Shown: piece by piece, positions 1-13,400 of the stretch
How positions within the stretch are numbered: position 1 is the stretch's first letter
How the letters are laid out: every line of letters starts with the position of its first letter
Translations under genes and position numbers: made by a program
The notes under the pieces: model-generated
The model's input: the letters and a program-made list of their open reading frames with translations, nothing else
The model's database searches: none
What the model was told of the DNA's origin: nothing
NCBI GenBank assembly: GCA_014843695.1
Contig: CM026401.1
Span: 29,558,562-29,622,561, forward strand
DNA: 64,000 nucleotides
Origin: Archivesica marissinica
Lineage: Eukaryota > Mollusca > Bivalvia > Venerida > Vesicomyidae
Direction of reading: 5' to 3'

Positions 1-118
1 GGATCTTTCATCTTACGCTGTAATTTAATACGGATCTTTCATCTTACGCTGTAATTTAATACAGATCTTTCATCTTCTGCTATAATTTAATACGGATATT
101 TCATCTTCGCTGTAATTT
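1..118. repeat. 31-bp tandem repeat, about 4 copies
   Basis: Units start at 1, 32, 63 and 94 with (g/a)gatctttcatctt and end taatttaatac. The last copy is diverged. The array probably runs off the left edge. Confidence 0.9.
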
Positions 119-769
119 TGCATATTGGATAACCTTAATTTTCAAAAATCACCTTAAACTCTAAACAGAGTTTATCAATTTATTACTGATTACCGATGCC
201 ATTATGACAGTATTTGTGCTACTGAAATGTGTATTATACCTGCTGTCCAAATTCATTGGTTCATTAATAAGGCCACAGAGTATTAAAGGGTTTGTTACTT
301 AGATATGAATGTTAACCCATTTATTGCAGTTATTTGCCCTCCACAATACTGTGTACAACCCTGGTTGATATGCTGTGTTTTCCAGTCTGATATTACGTTT
401 GCTAGTTTGATATGGTCACATGCCTGTATCAAACCAGAAAAAGCTGCATCATAACTAGTTCCTGAGAAAACAACGCATGCAGACTTGGTGCTAGTCTGTT
501 TACTTCCAGTAGCGTCGCTGCATGCCAAATTTGACAGATAAGATGTTTGTAGTTTCGTGGTAATATTTCAATCATTTTCGTGTATCTAATTCAGTAATTG
601 TGATTTATTCCTGATAAATGGATAATGGAGAGCATAATTTCGATTATCAAATGTTCAAATTCGGTCTCAGGCTGATATCAAGTTAACTATTATTTTAATA
701 AATTTCAACATAATAGGGTTAAAATACACAATATGACCATTAAATACAATATTTGAATATAAGAAGTGC
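119..769. other. Unique A+T-rich sequence, no gene recognised
   Basis: A 77-codon minus-strand open frame (295-528) has no splice signals or family match. A degenerate piece at about 246-292 resembles the 79-bp exon-14 unit (ggttcattaa, aaggccacagagtatt), showing an older copy outside the main array. Near 710-745 the sequence agggttaaaatacacaatatgacca is shared in part with 37975-38000. Confidence 0.5.
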
Positions 770-1345
770 TTTACAGAGTATTCAAGGGTGTAGTCTACTC
801 TGTGTATTCTGATTACCTGATGTCCTAAGGCACAGGTTCATTAACAAGGCCACAGAGTATTCAAGGGCGTAGTCTACTCTGTGTATTCTGATTACCTGAT
901 GTCCTAAGGCACAGGTTCATTAACAAGGCTACGGAGTATTCAAGGGCGTAGTCTACTCTGTGTATTCTGATTACCTGATGTCCTAAGGCACAGGTTCATT
1001 AACAAGGCTACGGAGTATTCAAGGGCGTAGTCTACTCTGTGTATTCAGATTACCTGATGTCCTAAGGCACAGGTTCATTAACAAGGCCACGGAGTATTCA
1101 AGGGCGTAGTCTACTCTGTGTATTTTGATTACCTGATGTCCTAAGGCACAGGTTCATTAACAAGGCCACGGAGTATTCAAGGGCGTAGTCTACTCTGTGT
1201 ATTTTGATTACCTGATGTCCTAAGGCACAGGTTCATTAACAAGGCTACGGAGTATTCAAGGGTGTAGTCTACTCTGTGTATTCTGATTACCTGATGTCCT
1301 AAGGCACAGGTTCATTAACAAGGCCACGGAGTATTCGAGGGTGTA
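770..1345. repeat. 79-bp minisatellite made from the end of ARMC9 exon 14 and its donor
   Basis: Seven donor-bearing units at exact 79-bp spacing; gattacctga starts at 811, 890, 969, 1048, 1127, 1206 and 1285. On the minus strand each unit reads the codons for [11 protein letters not shown], then TCAG|GTAATC, then about 24 bases of intron. The copy at 1285 is the real exon end. Units differ at a few sites only (gcctt versus gtggcc region, c/t changes). 79 is not a multiple of three. Confidence 0.93.
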
Positions 1346-1430
1346 GTCAGACAGGGAATCATTGTCTTCGAGGACTTTCACAAGCCATTCTATCAGGCCA
1401 TTCTCTATCATAGAAGTCTGTAACTGACGC
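1291..1430 (-). CDS. ARMC9: ARMC9 exon 14; its 3' end is tandemly repeated downstream
   Basis: Completes codon 448 (Arg), encodes residues 449-494 and ends with one base of codon 495. Contains [20 protein letters not shown] and [20 protein letters not shown], almost identical in pattern to human ARMC9. Acceptor GTTGTTACAG, donor TCAG|GTAATC at 1290. The exon end with its donor is repeated to the left at 79-bp spacing. No following exon was found between 1 and 1290, so the gene continues off the window. Confidence 0.95.
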
Positions 1431-4400
1431 CTGTAACAACAAAAATTGATATACAGTCAAACCTGTGTTAGTGGTACACTCCATTAAGCAGTCAACCTGT
1501 ATTAAGCAGCCAGTTTCCAGATTCCCAATATGTTGTTTTATTATACATTTGACCTCTATTAAGCAGCCACCTGTGCTAAGCAGCCACTTCCTTTGATTCC
1601 CTTCACTGGCTGCTTAAGACAGGTTTGACTGTATAACACAGACAATCAGTGAGGCATACAATGCATATTACAATAATTACAACTTTTTGTATTATCGCGA
1701 TTCTGATTGGCTGAATCAGGTCATGTGTTCACCGTTCATGACCCGATAAAAACAAAATATTAGTCCTTTGTATTAACAATAGGGACGTATACAGCGTAAC
1801 AGAGTCTCTAAGGTATAACAATAGGGACGTATACAGCGTAACAGAGTCTCTAAGGTATAACAATAGGGACGTATACAGTGTAACAGAGTCTCTAAGGTAT
1901 AACAATAGGGACGTATACAGCGTAACAGAGTCTCTAAGGTATAACAATAGGGACGTATACAGTGTAACAGAGTCTCTAAGGTATAACAATAGGGACGTAT
2001 ACAGTGTAACAGAGTCTCTAAGGTATAACAATAGGGACGTATACAGTGTAACAGAGTCTCTAAGGTATAACAATAGGGACGTATACAGCGTAACAGAGTC
2101 TCTAAGGTATAACAATAGGGACGTATACAGTGTAACAGAGTCTCTAAGGTATAACAATAGGGACGTATACAGTGTAACAGAGTCTCTAAGGTATAACAAT
2201 AGGGACGTATACAGCGTAACAGAGTCTCTAAGGTATAACAATAGGGACGTATACAGCGTAACAGAGTCTCTAAGGTATAACAATAGGGACGTATACAGTG
2301 TAACAGAGTCTCTAAGGTATAACAATAGGGACGTATACAGTGTAACAGAGTCTCTAAGGTATAACAATAGGGACGTATACAGTGTAACAGAGTCTCTAAG
2401 GTATAACAATAGGGACGTATACAGTGTAACAGAGTCTCTAAGGTATAACAATAGGGACGTATACAGTGTAACAGAGTCTCTAAGGTATAACAATAGGGAC
2501 GTATACAGTGTAACAGAGTCTCTAAGGTATAACAATAGGGACGTATACAGCGTAACAGAGTCTCTAAGGTATAACAATAGGGACGTATACAGTGTAACAG
2601 AGTCTCTAAGGTATAACAATAGGGACGTATACAGTGTAACAGAGTCTCTAAGGTATAACAATAGGGACGTATACAGTGTAACAGAGTCTCTAAGGTATAA
2701 CAATAGGGACGTATACAGTGTAACAGAGTCTCTAAGGTATAACAATAGGGACGTGTACAGTGTAACAGAGTCTCTAAGGTATAACAATAGGGACGTATAC
2801 AGTGTAACAGAGTCTCTAAGGTATAACAATAGGGACGTATACAGTGTAACAGAGTCTCTAAGGTATGGAAATGTTGACATAACAATAGGGACGTATACAG
2901 TGTAACAGAGTCTCTAAGGTATGGAAATGTTGACATAACAATAGGGACGTATACAGCGTAACAGAGTCTCTAAGGTATGGAAATGTTGACATAACAATAG
3001 GGACGTATACAGCGTAACAGAGTCTCTAAGGTATGGAAATGTTGACATAACAATAGGGACGTATACAGCGTAACAGAGTCTCTAAGGTATGGAAATGTTG
3101 ACATAACAATAGGGACGTATACAGCGTAACAGAGTCTCTAAGGTATGGAAATGTTGACATAACAATAGGGACGTGTACAGCGTAACAGAGTCTCTAAGGT
3201 ATGGAAATGTTGACATAACAATAGGGACGTATACAGCGTAACAGAGTCTCTAAGGTATGGAAATGTTGACATAACAATAGGGATGTGTACAGCGTAACAG
3301 AGTCTCTAAGGTATGGAAATGTTGACATAACAATAGGGACGTATACAGCGTAACAGAGTCTCTAAGGTATGGAAATGTTGACATAACAATAGGGACGTGT
3401 ACAGCGTAACAGAGTCTCTAAGGTATGGAAATGTTGACATAACAATAGGGACGTATACAGCGTAACAGAGTCTCTAAGGTATGGAAATGTTGACATAACA
3501 ATAGGGACATGTACAGTGTAACAGAGTCTCTAAGGTATGGAAATGTTGACATAACAATAGGGACATGTACAGCGTAACAGAGTCTCTAAGGTATGGAAAT
3601 GTTGACATAACAATAGGGACGTGTACAGCATAACAGAGTCTCTAAGGTATGGAAATGTTGACATAACAATAGGGATGTGTACAGCGTAACAGAGTCTCTT
3701 AAGGTATGGAAATGTTGACATAACAATAGGGACGTATACAGTGTAACAGAGTCTCTAAGGTATGGAAATGTTGACATAACAATAGGGACGTATACAGTGT
3801 AACAGAGTCTCTAAGGTATGGAAATGTTGACATAGCAATAGGGACATGTACAGCATAACAGAGTCTCTAAGGTATGGAAATGTTGACATAGCAATAGGGA
3901 CGTGTACAGCATAACAGAGTCTCTAAGGTATGGAAATGTTGACATAACAATAGGGATGTGTACAGCGTAACAGAGTCTCTAAGGTATGGAAATGTTGACA
4001 TAACAATAGGGATGTGTACAGCATAACAGAGTCTCTAAGGTATGGAAATGTTGACATAGCAATAGGGACGTGTACAGCATAACAGAGTCTCTAAGGTATG
4101 GAAATGTTGACATAGCAATAGGGATGTGTACAGCGTAACAGAGTCTCTAAGGTATGGAAATGTTGACATAACAATAGGGACGTATACAGTGTAACAGAGT
4201 CTCTAAGGTATGGACATGTTGACATAACAATAGGGACGTGTACAGCGTAACAGAGTCTCTAAGGTATGGAAATGTTGACATAACAATAGGGACGTATACA
4301 GTGTAACAGAGTCTCTAAGGTATGGAAATGTTGACATAGCAATAGGGACATATACAGTGTAACAGAGTCTCTAAGGTATGGAAATGTTGACATAACAATA

Positions 4401-7400
4401 GGGACATGTACAGTGTAACAGAGTCTCTAAGGTATGGAAATGTTGACATAACAATAGGGATGTGTACAGCGTAACAGAGTCTCTAAGGTATGGAAATGTT
4501 GACATAACAATAGGGACATGTACAGCGTAACAGAGTCTCTAAGGTATGGAAATGTTGACATAACAATAGGGACGTATACAGCGTAACAGAGTCTCTAAGG
4601 TATGGAAATGTTGACATAACAATAGGGATGTGTACAGCGTAACAGAGTCTCTAAGGTATGGAAATGTTGACATAACAATAGGGACGTATACAGCGTAACA
4701 GAGTCTCTAAGGTATGGAAATGTTGACATAACAATAGGGACATGTACAGCGTAACAGAGTCTCTAAGGTATGGAAATGTTGACATAACAATAGGGACGTA
4801 TACAGCGTAACAGAGTCTCTAAGGTATGGAAATGTTGACATAACAATAGGGACATGTACAGTGTAACAGAGTCTCTAAGGTATGGAAATGTTGACATAAC
4901 AATAGGGACATGTACAGCGTAACAGAGTCTCTAAGGTATGGAAATGTTGACATAACAATAGGGACGTGTACAGCATAACAGAGTCTCTAAGGTATGGAAA
5001 TGTTGACATAACAATAGGGATGTGTACAGCGTAACAGAGTCTCTTAAGGTATGGAAATGTTGACATAACAATAGGGACGTATACAGTGTAACAGAGTCTC
5101 TAAGGTATGGAAATGTTGACATAACAATAGGGACGTATACAGTGTAACAGAGTCTCTAAGGTATGGAAATGTTGACATAGCAATAGGGACATGTACAGCA
5201 TAACAGAGTCTCTAAGGTATGGAAATGTTGACATAGCAATAGGGACGTGTACAGCATAACAGAGTCTCTAAGGTATGGAAATGTTGACATAACAATAGGG
5301 ATGTGTACAGCGTAACAGAGTCTCTAAGGTATGGAAATGTTGACATAACAATAGGGATGTGTACAGCATAACAGAGTCTCTAAGGTATGGAAATGTTGAC
5401 ATAGCAATAGGGACGTGTACAGCATAACAGAGTCTCTAAGGTATGGAAATGTTGACATAACAATAGGGATGTGTACAGCGTAACAGAGTCTCTAAGGTAT
5501 GGAAATGTTGACATAACAATAGGGACGTATACAGTGTAACAGAGTCTCTAAGGTATGGAAATGTTGACATAACAATAGGGACGTGTACAGCGTAACAGAG
5601 TCTCTAAGGTATGGAAATGTTGACATAACAATAGGGACGTATACAGCGTAACAGAGTCTCTAAGGTATGGAAATGTTGACATAACAATAGGGACGTGTAC
5701 AGTGTAACAGAGTCTCTAAGGTATGGAAATGTTGACATAACAATAGGGACATGTACAGCGTAACAGAGTCTCTAAGGTATGGAAATGTTGACATAACAAT
5801 AGGGACGTGTACAGCGTAACAGAGTCTCTAAGGTATGGAAATGTTGACATAACAATAGGGATGTGTACAGCGTAACAGAGTCTCTAAGGTATGGAAATGT
5901 TGACATAACAATAGGGACGTATACAGTGTAACAGAGTCTCTAAGGTATGGAAATGTTGACATAACAATAGGGACGTATACAGTGTAACAGAGTCTCTAAG
6001 GTATGGAAATGTTGACATAGCAATAGGGACGTGTACAGCATAACAGAGTCTCTAAGGTATGGAAATGTTGACATAGCAATAGGGACGTGTACAGCATAAC
6101 AGAGTCTCTAAGGTATGGAAATGTTGACATAACAATAGGGATGTGTACAGCGTAACAGAGTCTCTAAGGTATGGAAATGTTGACATAACAATAGGGATGT
6201 GTACAGCGTAACAGAGTCTCTAAGGTATGGAAATGTTGACATAGCAATAGGGACGTGTACAGCATAACAGAGTCTCTAAGGTATGGAAATGTTGACATAG
6301 CAATAGGGATGTGTACAGCGTAACAGAGTCTCTAAGGTATGGAAATGTTGACATAACAATAGGGACGTATACAGTGTAACAGAGTCTCTAAGGTATGGAA
6401 ATGTTGACATAACAATAGGGACGTGTACAGCGTAACAGAGTCTCTAAGGTATGGAAATGTTGACATAACAATAGGGACGTATACAGTGTAACAGAGTCTC
6501 TAAGGTATGGAAATGTTGACATAACAATAGGGACGTATACAGTGTAACAGAGTCTCTAAGGTATGGAAATGTTGACATAACAATAGGGACGTGTACAGTG
6601 TAACAGAGTCTCTAAGGTATGGAAATGTTGACATAACAATAGGGACGTGTACAGCGTAACAGAGTCTCTAAGGTATGGAAATGTTGACATAACAATAGGG
6701 ACGTGTACAGCGTAACAGAGTCTCTAAGGTATGGAAATGTTGACATAACAATAGGGACGTATACAGTGTAACAGAGTCTCTAAGGTATGGAAATGTTGAC
6801 ATAACAATAGGGACGTGTACAGCGTAACAGAGTCTCTAAGGTATGGAAATGTTGACATAGCAATAGGGACGTGTACAGCGTAACAGAGTCTCTAAGGTAT
6901 GGAAATGTTGACATAACAATAGGGACGTGTACAGCGTAACAGAGTCTCTAAGGTATGGAAATGTTGACATAACAATAGGGACGTATACAGTGTAACAGAG
7001 TCTCTAAGGTATGGAAATGTTGACATAGCAATAGGGACGTGTACAGCATAACAGAGTCTCTAAGGTATGGAAATGTTGACATAACAATAGGGACGTGTAC
7101 AGCGTAACAGAGTCTCTAAGGTATGGAAATGTTGACATAACAATAGGGATGTGTACAGCGTAACAGAGTCTCTAAGGTATGGAAATGTTGACATAACAAT
7201 AGGGACGTATACAGTGTAACAGAGTCTCTAAGGTATGGAAATGTTGACATAACAATAGGGACGTGTACAGCGTAACAGAGTCTCTAAGGTATGGAAATGT
7301 TGACATAACAATAGGGACGTATACAGTGTAACAGAGTCTCTAAGGTATGGAAATGTTGACATAACAATAGGGACGTGTACAGCGTAACAGAGTCTCTAAG

Positions 7401-10400
7401 GTATGGAAATGTTGACATAACAATAGGGACGTATACAGTGTAACAGAGTCTCTAAGGTATGGAAATGTTGACATAACAATAGGGACGTGTACAGCGTAAC
7501 AGAGTCTCTAAGGTATGGAAATGTTGACATAACAATAGGGACGTATACAGTGTAACAGAGTCTCTAAGGTATGGAAATGTTGACATAACAATAGGGACGT
7601 ATACAGTGTAACAGAGTCTCTAAGGTATGGAAATGTTGACATAACAATAGGGACGTATACAGCGTAACAGAGTCTCTAAGGTATGGAAATGTTGACATAA
7701 CAATAGGGACGTATACAGTGTAACAGAGTCTCTAAGGTATGGAAATGTTGACATAACAATAGGGACGTGTACAGCGTAACAGAGTCTCTAAGGTATGGAA
7801 ATGTTGACATAACAATAGGGACGTATACAGTGTAACAGAGTCTCTAAGGTATGGAAATGTTGACATAGCAATAGGGACGTGTACAGCGTAACAGAGTCTC
7901 TAAGGTATGGAAATGTTGACATAACAATAGGGACGTATACAGTGTAACAGAGTCTCTAAGGTATGGAAATGTTGACATAACAATAGGGACGTATACAGCG
8001 TAACAGAGTCTCTAAGGTATGGAAATGTTGACATAACAATAGGGACGTATACAGTGTAACAGAGTCTCTAAGGTATGGAAATGTTGACATAACAATAGGG
8101 ACGTATACAGTGTAACAGAGTCTCTAAGGTATGGAAATGTTGACATAACAATAGGGACGTATACAGTGTAACAGAGTCTCTAAGGTATGGAAATGTTGAC
8201 ATAACAATAGGGACGTATACAGCGTAACAGAGTCTCTAAGGTATGGAAATGTTGACATAACAATAGGGACGTATACAGCGTAACAGAGTCTCTAAGGTAT
8301 GGAAATGTTGACATAACAATAGGGACGTATACAGTGTAACAGAGTCTCTAAGGTATGGAAATGTTGACATAACAATAGGGACGTATACAGTGTAACAGAG
8401 TCTCTAAGGTATGGAAATGTTGACATAACAATAGGGACGTATACAGTGTAACAGAGTCTCTAAGGTATGGAAATGTTGACATAACAATAGGGACGTATAC
8501 AGTGTAACAGAGTCTCTAAGGTATGGAAATGTTGACATAACAATAGGGACGTATACAGTGTAACAGAGTCTCTAAGGTATGGAAATGTTGACATAACAAT
8601 AGGGACGTATACAGTGTAACAGAGTCTCTAAGGTATGGAAATGTTGACATAACAATAGGGACGTATACAGTGTAACGGAGTCTCTAAGGTATGGAAATGT
8701 TGACATAACAATAGGGACGTATACAGTGTAACAGAGTCTCTAAGGTATAATGGGACGTGTTGACATAACAATAGGGACGTATACAGTGTAACAGAGTCTC
8801 TAAGGTATAACAATAGGGACGTATGTGTAACAGGTCTCTAAGGTATAACAATAGGGACGTATACAGTGTAACAGAGTCTCTAAGGTATGGAAATGTTGAC
8901 ATAACAATAGGGACGTATACAGTGTAACAGAGTCTCTAAGGTATGGAAATGTTGACATAACAATAGGGACGTATACAGTGTAACAGAGTCTCTAAGGTAT
9001 GGAAATGTTGACATAACAATAGGGACGTATACAGTGTAACAGAGTCTCTAAGGTATGGAAATGTTGACATAACAATAGGGACGTATACAGTGTAACAGAG
9101 TCTCTAAGGTATGGAAATGTTGACATAACAATAGGGACGTATACAGTGTAACAGAGTCTCTAAGGTATGGAAATGTTGACATAACAATAGGGACGTATAC
9201 AGTGTAACAGAGTCTCTAAGGTATGGAAATGTTGACATAACAATAGGGACGTATACAGTGTAACAGAGTCTCTAAGGTATGGAAATGTTGACATAACAAT
9301 AGGGACGTACAGCGTAACAGAGTCTCTAAGGTATGGAAATGTTGACATAACAATAGGGACGTATACAGTGTAACAGAGTCTCTAAGGTATAACAATAGGG
9401 ACGTATACAGTGTAACAGAGTCTCTAAGGTATAACAATAGGGACGTATACAGTGTAACAGAGTCTCTAAGGTATAACAATAGGGACGTATACAGTGTAAC
9501 AGAGTCTCTAAGGTATAACAATAGGGACGTATACAGTGTAACAGAGTCTCTAAGGTATAACAATAGGGACGTATACAGTGTAACAGAGTCTCTAAGGTAT
9601 AACAATAGGGACGTATACAGTGTAACAGAGTCTCTAAGGTATGGAAATGTTGACATAACAATAGGGACGTATACAGTGTAACAGAGTCTCTAAGGTATAA
9701 CAATAGGGACGTATACAGTGTAACAGAGTCTCTAAGGTATAACAATAGGGACGTATACAGTGTAACAGAGTCTCTAAGGTATGGAAATGTTGACATAACA
9801 ATAGGGACGTATACAGTGTAACAGAGTCTCTAAGGTATAACAATAGGGACGTGTGTGTAACAGAGTCTCTAAGGTATAACAATAGGGACGTGTACAGTGT
9901 AACAGAGTCTCTAAGGTATAACAATAGGGACGTATACAGTGTAACAGAGTCTCTAAGGTATGGAATGTTGACATAACAATAGGGACGTGTACAGTGTAAC
10001 AGAGTCTCTAAGGTATGGAAATGTTGACATAACAATAGGGACGTATACAGTGTAACAGAGTCTCTAAGGTATAACAATAGGGACGTATACAGTGTAACAG
10101 AGTCTCTAAGGTATAACAATAGGGACGTATACAGTGTAACAGAGTCTCTAAGGTATAACAATAGGGACGTATACAGTGTAACAGAGTCTCTAAGGTATAA
10201 CAATAGGGACGTGTACAGTGTAACAGAGTCTCTAAGGTATAACAATAGGGACGTGTACAGTGTAACAGAGTCTCTAAGGTATAACAATAGGGACGTGTAC
10301 AGTGTAACAGAGTCTCTAAGGTATAACAATAGGGACGTGTACAGTGTAACAGAGTCTCTAAGGTATAACAATAGGGACGTGTACAGTGTAACAGAGTCTC

Positions 10401-13400
10401 TAAGGTATAACAATAGGGACGTGTACAGTGTAACAGAGTCTCTAAGGTATAACAATAGGGACGTGTACAGTGTAACAGAGTCTCTAAGGTATAACAATAG
10501 GGACGTGTACAGTGTAACAGAGTCTCTAAGGTATAACAATAGGGACGTATACAGTGTAACAGAGTCTCTAAGGTATAACAATAGGGACGTGTACAGTGTA
10601 ACAGAGTCTCTAAGGTATAACAATAGGGACGTATACAGTGTAACAGAGTCTCTAAGGTATAACAATAGGGACGTATACAGTGTAACAGAGTCTCTAAGGT
10701 ATAACAATAGGGACGTATACAGTGTAACAGAGTCTCTAAGGTATAACAATAGGGACGTGTACAGTGTAACAGAGTCTCTAAGGTATAACAATAGGGACGT
10801 ATACAGTGTAACAGAGTCTCTAAGGTATAACAATAGGGACGTATACAGTGTAACAGAGTCTCTAAGGTATAACAATAGGGACGTATACAGTGTAACAGAG
10901 TCTCTAAGGTATAACAATAGGGACGTATACAGTGTAACAGAGTCTCTAAGGTATAACAATAGGGACGTATACAGTGTAACAGAGTCTCTAAGGTATAACA
11001 ATAGGGACGTATACAGTGTAACAGAGTCTCTAAGGTATAACAATAGGGACGTATACAGTGTAACAGAGTCTCTAAGGTATAACAATAGGGACGTATACAG
11101 TGTAACAGAGTCTCTAAGGTATAACAATAGGGATGTATACAGTGTAACAGAGTCTCTAAGGTATAACAATAGGGACGTATACAGTGTAACAGAGTCTCTA
11201 AGGTATAACAATAGGGACGTGTACAGTGTAACAGAGTCTCTAAGGTATAACAATAGGGACGTATACAGTGTAACAGAGTCTCTAAGGTATAACAATAGGG
11301 ACGTATACAGTGTAACAGAGTCTCTAAGGTATAACAATAGGGACGTATACAGCGTAACAGAGTCTCTAAGGTATAACAATAGGGACGTATACAGCGTAAC
11401 AGAGTCTCTAAGGTACAACAATAGGGACGTATACAGTGTAACAGAGTCTCTAAGGTATAACAATAGGGACGTATACAGTGTAACAGAGTCTCTAAGGTAC
11501 AACAATAGGGACGTATACAGTGTAACAGAGTCTCTAAGGTATAACAATAGGGACGTATACAGTGTAACAGAGTCTCTAAGGTATAACAATAGGGACGTAT
11601 ACAGTGTAACAGAGTCTCTAAGGTATAACAATAGGGACGTATACAGCGTAACAGAGTCTCTAAGGTATGGAAATGTTGACATAACAATAGGGATGTATAC
11701 AGTGTAACAGAGTCTCTAAGGTATAACAATAGGGATGTATACAGTGTAACAGAGTCTCTAAGGTATAACAATAGGGACGTATACAGCGTAACAGAGTCTC
11801 TAAGGTATGGAAATGTTGACATAACAATAGGGACGTATACAGTGTAACATAGTCTCTAAGGTATAACAATAGGGACGTATACAGTGTAACAGAGTCTCTA
11901 AGGTATAACAATAGGGACGTATACAGCGTAACAGAGTCTCTAAGGTATAACAATAGGGACGTATACAGTGTAACAGAGTCTCTAAGGTATGGAAATGTTG
12001 ACATAACAATAGGGACGTATACAGTGTAACAGAGTCTCTAAGGTATAACAATAGGGACGTATACAGTGTAACAGAGTCTCTAAGGTATAACAATAGGGAC
12101 GTATACAGCGTAACAGAGTCTCTAAGGTATGGAAATGTTGACATAACAATAGGGACGTATACAGTGTAACAGAGTCTCTAAGGTATAACAATAGGGACGT
12201 ATACAGTGTAACAGAGTCTCTAAGGTATAACAATAGGGACGTATACAGCGTAACAGAGTCTCTAAGGTATAACAATAGGGACGTATACAGTGTAACAGAG
12301 TCTCTAAGGTATAACAATAGGGACGTATACAGTGTAACAGAGTCTCTAAGGTATAACAATAGGGACGTATACAGTGTAACAGAGTCTCTAAGGTATAACA
12401 ATAGGGACGTATACAGTGTAACAGAGTCTCTAAGGTATAACAATAGGGACGTATACAGCGTAACAGAGTCTCTAAGGTATAACAATAGGGACGTATACAG
12501 TGTAACAGAGTCTCTAAGGTATAACAATAGGGACGTATACAGTGTAACAGAGTCTCTAAGGTATAACAATAGGGACGTATACAGCGTAACAGAGTCTCTA
12601 AGGTATAACAATAGGGACGTATACAGCGTAACAGAGTCTCTAAGGTATAACAATAGGGACGTATACAGCGTAACAGAGTCTCTAAGGTATAACAATAGGG
12701 ACGTATACAGCGTAACAGAGTCTCTAAGGTATAACAATAGGGACGTATACAGTGTAACAGAGTCTCTAAGGTATAACAATAGGGACGTATACAGCGTAAC
12801 AGAGTCTCTAAGGTATGGAAATGTTGACCAATCAAAATGACAATTTGTTTGTCAAAATTTAATTGTAATTATAAGAATTAAATGTTCTTTTTCTGCGTTT
12901 CATCAAGGTATGAAATGTTGGTTTTTAGCTTTTTATGCAAATTAGGTGTGGAAAAAAACTTACATTTCATACCTCAATGAAACGCACAAAAAGTACATTC
13001 AACTGTTAAATATTAACATTGTTATTACACCCGCCATGTTAAAACACCTTCCAGTCAACCTGCGTTCACATTCCAGTAAACGCAGTTGCCCGTGAGACGT
13101 TGCTGATTGGTGAAAGTTGCTGTATGATGTCACAAATCTCACGCGTTTATATACCGTTGTGAACAATACAGCGCAGTGCATGAATATTACTAAGTTTCAT
13201 GTTACTTTGTAACTTGTATAGTTCTACATTGTATCCCAGTTGCAAAGGTCACCAAATGATCATGAGTACATGTAGTTGAGTTCAACATCTGAGCCTTCTG
13301 GGTCCTGCATGCAGATAAATCTAAACCAATAGGAATGTTGATTATACCAAAAAAAGTTGATCTGCATTTAATTTTATTATGCACGAAATCGATACGAAAC

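Noticed and set aside
295..528. 77-codon minus-strand frame as ARMC9 exon 15
   Set aside because: No similarity to the conserved sequence expected after exon 14 and no suitable splice sites.
9634..11822. Open frames of up to 682 codons on both strands in the 42/56-bp array
   Set aside because: Pure translation of a tandem repeat whose length is a multiple of three; repetitive protein, no start context, inside an ARMC9 intron.
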